From Sodiomyces alkalinus F11 (lineage: Eukaryota; Ascomycota; Sordariomycetes; Glomerellales; Plectosphaerellaceae), in assembly GCF_003711515.1 (NCBI RefSeq), contig NW_021167081.1, forward strand, positions 2,075,170-2,139,169: a stretch of 64,000 nt of DNA, in the 5' to 3' direction. Below are positions 44,123-55,844 of this stretch, piece after piece. Both the position numbers and the translations under genes were made by a program. Within the stretch, counting starts at the first letter, position 1, and each line of letters begins with the position of its first letter. The notes beneath the pieces were generated by a model, which saw only the letters and a program-made list of their open reading frames with translations, did no database searches and was not told the DNA's origin.

Positions 44123-46824
44123 ATGCCGTCTCATCATTCCATGAACGCTCACCCACAGGGCGTCCCTGAGAAGCCCTCGGGCGGTCATGGTCATGCTGAT
44201 CACCCGGCTGACGTTCTGGGACAACAACCGCCGGCGTCCAGCTTTCACCTCAACACCATCCCGTATGCTATTTCCGATGGATTAGCAAGCCTCAAGCTTC
44301 TCGTCTGTCCCGGCTGCCTCACACGCTGGGAGCAGCCCGAAGGTTCGGGTTTTTTCTATTTTTCATTTTCATTTTCATTTTATTTTCATTGTATATTATA
44401 TATATATATTCTATTGTTTTTTTTTATACATTTTTATATATTATTTCCTCTGATTAGACCTCCCTTAGTTCCCTCCTCACGAAGCAAAGAACGAAGCTAA
44501 TTCGAAATGATAACAACAGGCTACCAGGCACTACCTCAGTGCAACCCATGCGACTACGCCACCAACAAACCGTACGTGGCCGAGAAACCACCTTCTGCTC
44601 AGTTACCGGGTTCGGGGTCATACATGCCTGCCAGCATCATCTCGCATCAATCGTCGTCGTTTGCCAGTGAACCCACTGTGACCCGGGAGTTTGTGCCCAA
44701 TTACCCGCCTCTGCCCGAGACCAGTCCGTTAACCGCGGACGCTACCACGGGGCAAGACTCCATATTCTTCCCGGCGCACACGTCCGTGGCAACTGCGGAC
44801 TTTTATAGTCACCAACCCACAGTATCTCAGGTGTCTACCCAAAGCCAAGCCCGCGACGGTTTCTACGGGCACGAACAACTGGCCTCCGATCACGTGACAT
44901 CCATTTCATACCCCAATGGATCGACGACCGGTGTGAGCAGACAGACTCAACTATCGACAGGGCAGACGCGGTTTATCTCGGCATATCCCTTGACTGACTC
45001 GGGCTTCAAGCGGGATCCAACAGAGTCGCAGGGTCCATCTCCTGTGTCGAAGCTCGACGTGGTCTTCCCCAACCAGAAACCGCCTGCAGCAAGGCGCGGT
45101 CCATTTAAAGACCCGGAGAAACGGGAGCAAACTGCGCAGACCAGGCGCATTGGCTCCTGCATTCGGTGCAGAATGCAACGCATCCGCGTAAGCAAGCTGT
45201 TGCATCTGAATTCTTCCCCTCCATCTGTCCAATGACTAACAGGGTTTTTTTTTCTTTTTTTTTTCGTATTATAGTGCCAGAGCAACCCGAAAACTCCGGA
45301 CGGACCCTGTCTAACATGCACAGGAAAGCAACCCTCCAAAGTCTGGAGGATCCCGTGCCTTCGTGTCAAGCTGACGGATGTGAGACTCTTCAAACCGGGA
45401 CAAGTGCATGGCTATGAGTGGACCCAACGCTGGAAAGACAGTATCGTCGATAACATTGCCAACTGGGCGTCGCCCGAGGAGAAATGGATCAAGCTGTCCG
45501 AGGGCCTGACGCCCACGTCGGTCGAACTCCGCGTCAGGAAGTTCATCCCACAGGACGGCGACAGGCTGGAGAGATCCTGGGTGCACCAAGGGGTCAGATG
45601 CTCCGTCCCTATTCCTCCCTACGCCATTATCGATCTAGGCGAAGCTCAGGAAGCCTATTCGGAGTACATCAGGTCAGCCGTCGGCAGCATGTTTGTCAGC
45701 GTCATCGACTCGGTGATTGGGACCGAACGAAACCTGCTGTGGCGGACGTATCACCTTGCGTGGATGCTCTCCCGGCACCCCAACGCCGAGAAGGACGAGA
45801 GGGAACTCCTTCGCAAGGCGCTCGAGCTGTGGATGGCCATCCGTCTGACCACAAGGTCGACGGTCATTGTGGGAGAGGAGACGCTCGGGATGGATCGTAA
45901 CATTATGGACAAGACAAGTCCGCAGCACGGCAAGATACCGCTTCCGCCGGTGATGGGCGCTCAGATAGATATGATCCTGATCACGCACATCCAGTCGAGG
46001 CTTCGTCGCGAGATGCTGGACATGCTCCAGAAGATGACGCAGGCGACCAAGCAGAAGACGTGGCTGACGACGTATTTGGTCACATTCATCCTCTTGCACA
46101 ACATTGCCCTGATTACGGACCACGATGCTCGATATGCGAAGAAACACGGGATGAAGGTGGGCAGGCCCTGCAAATTGACTTTTTCTTTCTCCTTTTTTTT
46201 TTCTTTTTTTCTTTTGTTGGGATCAAGACAAGGTTTCTGGTCAAGCAGTGCTGACTTTTTACAATGTGAAACACAGAGGCGATGGGCACGCGACGAGGAA
46301 GTAAAAGAATACATTTTTGGTAAGATAACCCAGTCAAGTTAGATCTCTGTGAGGACCCATGCGGGTCGAAAGAGATGTTTCTTACCTTTATCTTCTGCCT
46401 CCTTGCTCGGTCTCCCACCGCCGCTTCTTCTCCTGCTGACGAGAGCTTGCAGGGGCGGTCATACTTCTCTCCTACTTCCACTACTGCAACAAGGGTGTCT
46501 TCCCCTTCACGGATCAATGTCGAGACCAAGATCTGCAAGGACTGGCAGAGCTAAACGAGAATGAAATGCACTTTGTGCATCAAACGAGAATATGGGCCAC
46601 GGCCCACAGTGAGTCCTCCCCCGCCCATCCCTTGTAGATCTTCGGCAGCTTGATGTAGTGCGGGACAAACCCTACCTATTTTGATGGGGGTCGCATGAGC
46701 CTAGGCTAACACACGACTAGGGGAAGAGTGGGAAGAGCTGCATCGGAACGAGTGCTACGAAGATGGGTACTTCTGGATCAGTCAAATCTACACGCACAAC
46801 TGGCAGCCGCGGGCGTCGGTGTGA
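44123..46824 (+). CDS. Fungal Zn2Cys6-like transcription regulator, six exons, 690 residues
   Basis: Proposed join: 44123-44342, 44520-45187, 45275-46156, 46277-46319, 46453-46608, 46721-46824; the exons sum to 2073 nt in one frame, ending TGA. The first ~290 residues are polar, Ser/Pro/His/Gln-rich and likely disordered. The zinc cluster is split by intron 2: CIRCRMQRIRC gives C-x2-C-x6-C, followed by PCLTC and PCLRVK, so the second half has a longer last spacer than classic Gal4-type clusters. The ~390 residues after it are helix-rich, ending in a hydrophobic block (AVILLSYFHYCNKG) and an aromatic C terminus (EDGYFWISQIYTHNW). Members of this family are presumed nuclear DNA-binding regulators. 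Intron 5 has a good branch site (GGCTAAC, 46704-46710). Weak points are the GTTCGG donor of intron 1 and the start: an in-frame ATG also exists at 43958. No neighbouring target gene is evident. Confidence 0.82.
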
Positions 46825-47007
46825 TCCGCCCGCCGGCTGCGGAAGCTATGAGTTGGGAGTTCAGGGACAAGCTGGTTTTAAGTTGAGGCGTTTCCGGAAA
46901 CGAATTCGATTATTCCTCTTTTCGTACTAGGGCCCAGTCAACTGCGCAAGGCTCCTGCGGGCGCACCAGAGCGGATATCCGAGATTGGACTTGGAGCCTG
47001 CGGGACA

Positions 47008-47034
<27 letters not shown>
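47008..47034. repeat. (CT)n microsatellite
   Basis: About 13 uninterrupted CT dinucleotides, 3' of the regulator gene. Confidence 0.85.
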
Positions 47035-47038
<4 letters not shown>

Positions 47039-47977
47039 TCCTGAGCATGACCAAAGACCAACGCACGAGACAATGTCATCCAAAAAATGTTGTGGATAGG
47101 CGAAATGAAGTCGTATGGTGTACGGAGAAATGAATAATGGGCGAATGGAGGAGATGGTATGTAGGAGATGACCTTGTATGTCTTTCAGTATAAGATTAGT
47201 ACAGCCATGTTGCTTCCACATGTCCTCTCGACCTGTTCCTGCTCCGTCCGCTAGTCGAAAGGAGCCACCCTGATCCTTGGTTGTGGAAATCAACGGTGTT
47301 CCGGGGAGGACGGGATTGGGTACTAGTGTAAAGACGGACGGCCTATGTTAGGGCCGCTTTAGTGCTGCTGAGGGCTGAAGGTCACAAGTGTATCCACCAA
47401 GCCTAGGATATGATATGGCGTCGTCTTCGGCAGTTCCACTATTCTGGGTACATACCTTACAGATAGATGGCAGTGATGAATGTACATATGTACAGGTACC
47501 TAAGGGGGAGGGGGCTATAGGTCAGAGGCTCGAACAGAGAATTTGCGCTGGCCAGAGCCGGGGCGGAGATATTTCTGTTAACATAAAGTTCTAAGACTAC
47601 AGGTATCGACAGTCTGGCCAGTTATTGGGCTCTGACCTGTACCCCCCCTCGCCCCCGTAGGTATGGATATCCGTAATTACTTAAAGCTATCCAATGACTT
47701 CCGCCAGACCACGAGTTACGCGCTGTTTGTCTTCCTTTCTTCTTGTCCGATCCATACATAACTAGCTTATTTGATGCGTATGCAAAAGTAATTTGACTCG
47801 ATTCGGCTGTGCAAGCAAGTAAGCAAATTTGTTATCACACCTGGGTAGGGCGCAAGGTGCATAAGGTGGCATGTCGAGATTACCTTCTAGATCGTCACCG
47901 CATGTTCTCAGGCAAAGACCTAATTATGGCATCTAGACCTATTAAAGGCTAAGGTAGCTTGCTGCTCTTTGGTAACT

Positions 47978-48015
47978 ACCTAAGGTACCTTAGGTAGGTA
48001 CTTTAGTAAGGTACA
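47978..48015. repeat. Palindromic GGTACC/CCTAAGG motif cluster
   Basis: TACCTAAGGTACCTTAGGTA is a perfect palindrome followed by further GGTAC repeats. Related motifs occur at 39720-39815, 48295-48312 and 63770-63860, always in the non-RIP islands. Confidence 0.6.
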
Positions 48016-48591
48016 TACAACATAAGTTACAAAAGTTCGAATAGGTCGTCACGGCGGGGTCTTGCCGTGTCGCGGTGAGCTTTGTGGCGCGTAATAAAGG
48101 ACTCCTTGGTGCGTGAGAGCGACCCATTTCCCCATCGTCCTGCATGCCGAGAACTGGTGAGAAAGGAAAGACAATGAATGGCATGTACCAGAAACCAGAC
48201 GACTGGACTCGGACCTAGGACTACGGGAGTACTTCGTACTTACTTCCCACGCGAACGCAAACGACCTTGAACCTCTTTTATCTTTTACCAATACTTAAGG
48301 TACCTAGGTACCACATTCGTCGGCCAGAGTGAGACACAAGTGGCCGTCGAAGGAGAAGACCAGTCTTGGAATGTTTTTAGTTGCCTAGGCCTTCCCCGAT
48401 CCCCATTTCCCGTTGTCTCGGTTCATCGAAGCAGAGTCTCTGACCGATGCGTCGTCTCATCAACAGATGGATGTCGAGGTCCCCAAAACGTACGTTGTAC
48501 ACGTGTAGTACTAAGTAGGCGATCCCTGCGAGGGCCGAGAAATTAGCGGCTATTAGTGGGTACGCATTTCAAGAAACTGGAAACTGGTCCC

Positions 48592-48832
48592 TGTCAGATA
48601 CAGCTAACTGGAACGGTCAGAATAGGGTTAAAATTGAGGGGTTGAAATCGTCGATTGATTGAGATGATTATGTACTGTTCTGTCACCTGCAGGACCGTTA
48701 CGGAACGGCTGTCACCGTTGTATCCATGGTAAAAATTCTGCAGGTGTCCGTTCGCCCGGATTACCGAGGGTATAATCCTTCAGTTAAATGCATGCCTGTT
48801 ACGTAACCATAAAGACTATAGTCTATTTAATA
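48592..48832 (-). repeat. Copia 2 3' LTR, 241 bp, largely spared from RIP
   Basis: Plus strand TGTCAGATACAGC to CTATTTAATA. CA and TG are retained over most of its length (for example GATTGATTGAGATGATTATG), unlike the sister LTR at 58458-58698. Only the inner ~30 bp are clearly mutated. Confidence 0.9.
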
Positions 48833-48849
48833 TATCTCTTAATCGCGCT

Positions 48850-50500
48850 AAAACGTTAGTTATATATTTAAAGCTATTCGGAATTAACTAATATAACCTC
48901 TCTATTATAGCCGCCCTTAAATTTATCTTCTAGTCCCTCTAAATAATACATTAAGACTTCCACTAGCTTCTTTTACTATAGACGGTCCTGTATATCCACT
49001 ACGCCTACCTAAGCCCTAAACGTCGTAAACTTCTAGCTATATAACGTATTTATTAATCCGTCCGTTACTATTTTCGAACTCGCGGTATAAATAATACGAA
49101 TCTTTCTACGTGCATTTACTTTCCGTAGCTAGTAGCTATAGATATCTACGTGCTGTAAACGCGTTATGAATATTTTAATCTGTTAATTAATAAGATATAT
49201 TATTTAGCTATTATTGTATAGGATTCGTAATTCTAGACCGTTAAATTTAACGCCTATACCGAGTAGTAGCCGTTATATAAAGATACGCTCTTTTACGTCT
49301 TATACTAACGCTAATAGCTCTGCCTCTATTATTAAAGTTATTACTATATCTTGCTTATTAGCCTGCTAGACGATTATACTGCCAAATAACCGGACTATAA
49401 ACGCTTAGCTAATCGTATTATTAGTTAAGGAGGTATTGGTATAACTCTTAATTATATCCCTACTCCCGAGCTCTAATATATATAATTAGCTACCAAGTAA
49501 ATATAGGATAAAGAAATCGGTAGCTACGTGGTACTCCGGGCCCGGGTTTATATTAAATCAGTAGAACCGAGAGACTATAAGCACGGTATCTGGCCAGGAG
49601 ATTATAGCCGCTTATAGCACTAATTCTATATTCTATAATACCTTTTAACAGTAGTTAACATACCGGAATATAATATTAGACCTGCCCCCTTACTTAGGTA
49701 AAGAGGCTAGTAGTTATTACTATAGCTACTAGAGATTAGCAGTTATTTAAGCTTACTGATATAATCGTATTATAATAGCTATATCTTATAAGCTAATTGA
49801 TCGGGAATAATCTTAATTCTAAGAAACTATTATAGTAGATCGCTACCCTATAGCTTATAATACTACTATAGGTTATAACGGCTTATTCTATTTATTCCTT
49901 ATATTAATACTTATAAGTAATAACTATATTATACACGTAGAAGAATATAATTAAACCGTGACGTAGGAAGTAATAAGGCTTTTATAGAATTATCTAAGCC
50001 CCGTCCGCTTATAAGACTATAGTAATATGCTTTTACTATAATAGAGGGGACTTTTTAAGATGGTATAACGCCTTTTTTAGGTATAGGCGTCCTGTAGGAG
50101 CTAGAACCTATAGCGGCGGCGGATATACAGGTAGTATAGAGAAGGAGCGTATATACGAACGCGTTTGTAATATCGTAATATAAGATTAAAACGGCTGGCG
50201 ATAGGTATTAACGCGCGGAATAACCTTCCTATATGTATAGGAGCATAGGCCTCCTTGAGAGTAGATTAATATTATGAATCTCTACGCACTATAAACCGTG
50301 CCTTATATTTACATAGGAACTTATATTTATCGAACTTATATGTAATTACTTATATATAACCAAGACTTTAATACATAGCCGTAGAGGTCGCCGGTACTTA
50401 TATCTATAACCGTATTTCCTTATAGCTCAGTAAATAGGCTTCTTATACCTCCCGAAAAAAGACAGTATAGTGGTAGTGGTCGCGGACGGTACTAATAGCT
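48850..50500 (-). pseudogene. Copia 2 RT-RNase H remnant
   Basis: The minus strand shows the Copia RNase H C-terminal region: VITLIIEAELLALV (near 49345), RLLLGIGVKFNGLELRILYNN (about 49210-49275; key residues only), LQHVDIYSYWLRK (near 49130) and IVTDGLINTLYSWKF (near 49050). Reverse transcriptase sequence continues toward 50500. The frame is broken by TAA/TAG. Confidence 0.8.
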
Positions 50501-50889
50501 ACTATATTATAGGCGTAGATATCTTCTTCCTTTTTAACCGTAAGGCGAGATTACTACTTCTAGGCCTTTACGGCTGGGTATTTTAAACTATAGCCTAGGG
50601 GAGGCCGGGAAAGAAATGGGAGTAGGTTTAAAATAAGAAGGAGTGTATAGAAAGGGGTCCTTAGCTTAGGGGTATATAAACGGCCATGATTCTAGTCCTA
50701 GCTCCTATTCCTAGATCTAACTAATAATATTAAGTAGTTACTTCTCTATTAGCTACTATAGATTATCCTTAAAAGCATTAATATCTTTTTAAAAAAGATC
50801 GTGTTTATTAGAATTAATATTATCTATACGAATAATCCGAGTATTACAGAGGCCGTGCACCTATATATAGAAGATATTAGTAGAATCGT

Positions 50890-51222
50890 TAATACGCCCC
50901 GCTGCACTATAGATACTAAATAAGGCACGGGAACCGTGTTCCACGGCAGTCTACTATTAGAACCGTGTTCCACGGCGGTCTATTATTAGAACCGTGTTCT
51001 ATAGTGGTCTACTATTAGAATTAGGGTCCACGGTTACCGAGCCGAACTATCTCCGGGGTTCCCCCGTAAATATATTAGCTCGGGGCTTCGCCCCTTAGTT
51101 TAGGGAAGATATCTTTATTACACCTTATATTTTATAGTAAAGGTTACCCCTCGAGAAAAGCCTGGCTTATAGGTCCTAGAGTACTAGCTAGCTAGGGATA
51201 TACCTGGTTAGGGTATATTAAA
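50890..51222 (+). repeat. Element D left terminal repeat
   Basis: TAATACGCC to GGGTATATTAA. Contains three tandem 29-bp units starting GAACCGTGTTCCACGGC (at 50931, 50960 and 50989) plus a partial fourth, then a conserved tail with CGGGGCTTCGCCCC. Confidence 0.75.
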
Positions 51223-51656
51223 TAGTAGTAACTAAGCTTTTAGATAAGGTTTATATACTTCCGCCCGGCGTAAACGATATATACTAAGACTAAATATATA
51301 TATAGTATACTAGCGGTCGCGAACTACGTATACTAAGACTAAATAGGTATAACTGCTCGCGCTAGGCAAAAACGCCTCCCCTTTAATAGGTTTAGGCGTA
51401 GAGTAATAAAGGGAGCTACTATTAAGCGTAGGAATAGCGACTATACTAACCTGTATTAGCCGTAGAACCCGAGCTTCGATACTGCGATTACCTTTCTAAC
51501 GATTATTAGTCGGCGTAGGCGACTATACTAACCTATACCGACGCTAACCGTTTTTAACGATTGCTAAAGGGCGTAGGATAGCACCTATACTATCCTATAT
51601 ACTAGCGTTCTCCGTAAAACCCGAGCTCCGGTAAAGAACTACGGGGCGTACTAATT

Positions 51657-51755
51657 CCCCCCCCCCCCCCCCCCCGCCGTAGCACTAAGCCACTTAATAA
51701 TCCCCCCTTTTTCTCCTATAGTACTAAGCTACTCGATAATCCCCCCCTGTTTTAT
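51657..51755. repeat. Poly-C run and two-copy repeat
   Basis: A run of 19 C (51657-51675) is followed by two copies of a ~45-bp unit, AGYACTAAGCYACT plus ATAATCCCCCC. Homopolymer length may be an assembly estimate. Confidence 0.6.
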
Positions 51756-52407
51756 TTTCCCCTTTTCCCGCGGAGTATAAAGGGAGCTAGCCTCCCCTTA
51801 CCGTAATCTTCCTTTCACCTATACTTTACGGAGAATATTTTCCTCCTAGCGCGGCTCGCCTTTATACGATTAGCTTAATATACTAAGAATATCCGAGGCT
51901 AACGGCGTAGTAACCCTAAGAGGAAAAGCGTAGAACTAGTATCCATATAAGAGGCTATATCTCTTAAGGCTTAGGGGGTATATCCTAGCCTTTATTGGAT
52001 TTACCCGAGGCCCTTTAGTTATCCTCCCTATTAGAGGGAGGGCTTCTCCTTATTCTATTAGCCTTTATCGGGTTTACCCGAGGTTTCCTCGGCTTTTCTC
52101 CTAGTTAGAGGGAGGGCCTCCCTATAACAGACTCGCCTTTAACCGTAACCGATAAGTTTACTAAGGCCCCCCGGCCTATCCACGGACTATAGCACGTATA
52201 CCGCCGTGTCTATTATTCCGACTAGGACCCTAAACTCCTATCGGATTTCTGGACGCCGCGGAAGGCTATAGTATCCCCGGACAGCTAAACGGTACAGATC
52301 TCTACTCGCCTTATTACCGGCTAAGGATCCGAACGCGGACCCGTTTACCGGGCGAATATCGTGGTTTACTATCTTCCCCTAATATATCTCCGTCGTTTTA
52401 TAACGTA

Positions 52408-52518
52408 TACTCTTTTCCTTTCCCCTTTTTCTTTTCCCTTTTTCCCTTTCCCTTCTTCCCTTTCCCTTTTTCCTTTTCCCTCTTTCCTTTTCCTTTCTTT
52501 CCTTTTCCTTTCTTTTCT
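52408..52518. repeat. Long polypyrimidine tract in element D
   Basis: About 110 bp of almost pure C/T built from CTTTTCC, CCTTTT and TTTCC blocks. It gives a Phe/Ser/Pro-rich apparent frame that I do not regard as coding. Confidence 0.8.
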
Positions 52519-53399
52519 ATCTATCGCGAATACTATCACCGCTAAAAGACGCCCGCGGGATATAAGGCTTATATCGCCCGGGGTAGATATTTAGGGATAT
52601 TAGTTCGTGGACTATCTGGTAGTCTACTATTAGAACCGTTAGATTCGTGGACTATCGGCAGGATACGGATAGGTATTATACCGTCGCGTAATTATAGAGG
52701 AGCCGTGTAGAAGGCGTTAAATAACCTTTATAAAGCGTTAAAGAAGTAAACGCCTAAATAACCGCAAATAGTAGTGGATATACGTTAAAGAAGACGGAGG
52801 CGCTAAAGGCCGTTATTCTAGGCGATAGCTAAATAACTATAAATAATAGTAGATAACTCGGAATAGTAGTGGATATCTAAAGAATATTATAGTAACCCGT
52901 AAGGCGGTTAGGAGGTATCAAATAAGCCGCGTTACCCGGAGTATAGAGGAGAAAGGACTAGAAACACCGTAATATACTTATAACCGGACTATCTAATCTC
53001 TTCGCCGTAATTACTACGGTGCTCCACGTAAACGTAAAAATAATAACTAAACGCACTTATAAGATTCCTATAATCGCCGCGTTATTATAACCTCCTAAGT
53101 TTCTTCGTTATAATGATCTCCTTCTTAACGTTTCGTAGTAAACTTATATTATAATAAATCCCCTCGCTTTATACCGTGTTAGTTTACTTATAGTTATTCA
53201 TAGTATAGTAAGTTTAACTATACTCCTTATACTGTAATTAGTATCTACTGTAAACTGCCGTATTACTAAGGACTCCGTGTATAATTACCCTATCACGGTG
53301 ATTCTCTAATAAGTAAATAGCTACCGCGATTCTCCTACGTGCTTATATAACTCCTTTTACGCCCGTAAGACTATAAGTACCTTAAGCCTCGCACCGCTA

Positions 53400-55089
53400 A
53401 TAACCACCCTTCGCAGGAAGCTAACTAGCATTATATTATCCCCGATAAACGCGATATAGTTCGCCGCGCTAGATCTAGTCGGTAACTAGAAGTCTAAGGA
53501 TAATATCTATTAGGAGCGTTTTAAAAGCGTATTCCGCGGTCGGCGCCGGGGGATTAACCTTAGCGTTAACGGATACTTCCGGGCGCTATAACTATATAGT
53601 AATAAGAAGAAACATATTAATAGGCTACCTACTATCGGTACTAAGTTTAACTAATAGCGCCGCGAAAACCTTATAAAGATTAAGTAAATACGTAACGAAG
53701 TCGTTTAATAAGGCTATAATAACCCGCGGACCCGCGGGTTAGAACGTATAATCTATATACCGCCTTTATACCCCTATATCTCCCGGGCTATTATTAAGGA
53801 AACCGCGCGTGTATTAGCGCGCTAATACTCTTAGCCCTAATAGCTAATTACTACTAATACCGAGGTCGCCGGCTAAACGCGACTAGAGTAAACCTTCGAT
53901 AAGCACGTTATTCTGTCGATAACTTATTATAATCCCGCCGGCTAGTTTACTAGTATAGCGCCTTAGACGCCCGCTAAACGCCGCTGCCGCTCGGTGTATA
54001 TTACTACTAATAGGTCGCTTATACCCCTTAGTACGCGTACCCGTATAATATTCGCTTCCGCCGATAAAGCCGCTAAGAACCGCGGTACCGCCCCTTAGAT
54101 CCTAAGCACTATCGATCTTACTACCGGGGATATCCCGGATTCGCCCGGCTATATAAATACTATATTCGCCGCTAAGCTTTTAGACGAGCTAGAAAAATAT
54201 ATAGGGGAATACCGTACTATTCTTAATAATATCGCGGCCTTTAATAGGGGGGATATCGATAGACCGGAGTTCCTCCGTATTATCGCCGCCGTAGCCTTTA
54301 ACGCCGATTATTACGCCGGCGATATCTATCTATTCCTTATACGGGAATATTATAATACCCGGTCTAAGCCCTCGCCTGCGTAGTAATTTATTAAGACTAT
54401 CGCCGCTATTAATAATACTAGGCCCGCCCGCGCTAAGCGCCGGGCAGAGGATAACGGCGGTGCCCTTATGCCTAAGCGCGTCGTAACTATATCCGGAGAG
54501 ATTAAGGTATAATAAGACCTCGCCCCTAATATTACTCCTCGGGTGCTTATTAACACCGCGCGATTATAGTAGTAGGACCTTAACTTAGATAATAGCTAGA
54601 AGATCACGCTTATTAGATAGCGGGGATACGCTATTAGTATACTAACGGTAACGGCCGGTTTTACTAAGAACTAGATTAAGAACCACGTCTCTAAAGATCC
54701 TACCTAAAGCGCGGCTAACTAATAGCTACTTATTAAACTATAGCGTCTTAAGGCCTTTATCTAACTAGCGCTAATAGATAGTAATAGTATTAACCTCTCC
54801 GCTATCCGATAAAAGAAACTCGCGGACTATTTAGTTAATAACCGGGATTTAGCGGAGAATATTATAAAGCTTTACGCTATTCTCCACCATCACTTTAAGT
54901 AGTATAAGGAGCGCGGCCTCCTCGCTATATGCGATATCTCTATCACCGAATTAGCGGAAAAACGCGATACGCTTTCCTTAGAAGATACCGCTAGTATTTA
55001 CGGCGTTAATATACTAGGTCTTAGCCTACCGTATATACTACTAGTAGACCTTAATAATGATTCGGATACTATAGACGTAATAGAATAAG
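53400..55089 (+). pseudogene. Element D long plus-strand frame, unknown protein, RIP-broken
   Basis: One plus-strand frame stays in phase for about 560 codons with all interruptions TAA or TAG, as expected for a RIP-damaged gene. The N-terminal ~200 residues are basic and Arg/Asn-rich. A middle segment (about 54150-54370) is well preserved and helical-looking (FAAKLLDELEKYIGEYR, then FLRIIAAVAFNADYY). A basic segment (KRRAEDNGG, about 54435) follows. The C-terminal part (54600-55089) has TVTAGFTKN, IKNHVSKDPT and LADYLVNNRDLAENIIKLY, and ends TIDVIE-stop. Helix-rich composition could fit a Gag-like or DNA-binding protein; I do not recognise a family. The start codon is not identifiable. Confidence 0.5.
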
Positions 55090-55530
55090 CCGGAGATATA
55101 TAGAATTTGCGCTAGATACGCCAGGGTCTTTATAGTATAGTTTATTTTCTTTTATTCTTTATTCTTCGGTTTTCCCTATTATAGTCCTGTATATTTATTT
55201 TTTCTTCCTATATACTTTTACTTACCCGTCCGGAATTATAGGAGGTAGTCGATAGCCTTATCGCTATCCTGCCGCTATAGAAAATAGCGGTAGTGTTTAT
55301 TATTTCTCTTACTCCGTTTAGTTATAGGTAGCGCCGTTATAGGTAGTATTAATAGCAGTCACCGCTAAGGCGCTACGCCTCGCTAGCGCGAAGTAATTTT
55401 CCTTTATTCTCCTCTAACTCCGTTATCGGGATATCTGCTATAAGTCCGCGTCCTAAGCAGGGTATACCGTATTCTACGGCCATACGGCGGGGAAGCCCGC
55501 GAGATATAGGGCTTTATAGCCCGGGGTATA

Positions 55531-55833
55531 TAATACGCCTCGGCGTACTATAGATACTAGATAAGGCACGGGAACCGTGTTCCACGGCGGTCTACTATTA
55601 GAACCGTGTTCTACGGCGGTCTACCGTCAGAACCAGGGTCCACGGTTACCGAGCCCAACTATCTCCAGGGTTCCCCCGTAGATATATTAGTTCGGGGCTT
55701 CGCCCCTTAGTTTAGAGAAGATATCTTTATTATACCTTATATTTTATAGTAAAGGTTACCCCTTAACACAAGCCTGGCTTATAGGTCCTAGAGTATTAGC
55801 TAGCCAGGGATATACCTAGTCAGGGTATATTAA
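55531..55833 (+). repeat. Element D right terminal repeat
   Basis: Same as 50890-51222 but with two full 29-bp GAACCGTGTT units (55572, 55601) plus a partial. It is preceded by a GCCCGCGAG...GCCCGGGGTATA block (55492-55530) also seen at 52545-52590 and 15678-15725. Confidence 0.75.
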
Positions 55834-55844
55834 TTATAGCCGAT

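Larger units (their letters stand above)
46825..48586. other. Host intergenic DNA downstream of the regulator
   Basis: Ordinary composition with no convincing gene. It contains a (CT)n run at 47008-47034 and palindromic TACCTAAGGTACCTTAGGTA motifs at 47978-48015 and 48295-48312. No tRNA was recognised. Confidence 0.55.
50890..55833 (+). mobile_element. Element D: unclassified element with terminal direct repeats, 4.9 kb, nested in Copia 2
   Basis: Bounded by long direct repeats (50890-51222 and 55531-55833) whose length difference of 30 bp is one 29-bp internal tandem unit. The inside has a long pyrimidine tract (52408-52518), a 19-base C run (51657-51675) and one long RIP-broken plus-strand frame (about 53400-55089). 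I see no reverse transcriptase, integrase or DDE motif on either strand. The simplest reading is a non-autonomous LTR-type element carrying an unknown ORF. Exact ends and target duplication are unresolved. Confidence 0.6.

Noticed and set aside
50931..51021. Possible CRISPR-like array (29-bp repeats)
   Set aside because: The repeats are contiguous without spacers and lie in a retroelement-type terminal repeat of a fungal genome.
52361..52594. 77-codon Phe/Ser/Pro frame
   Set aside because: Produced by the polypyrimidine tract of element D; no stable coding signal.
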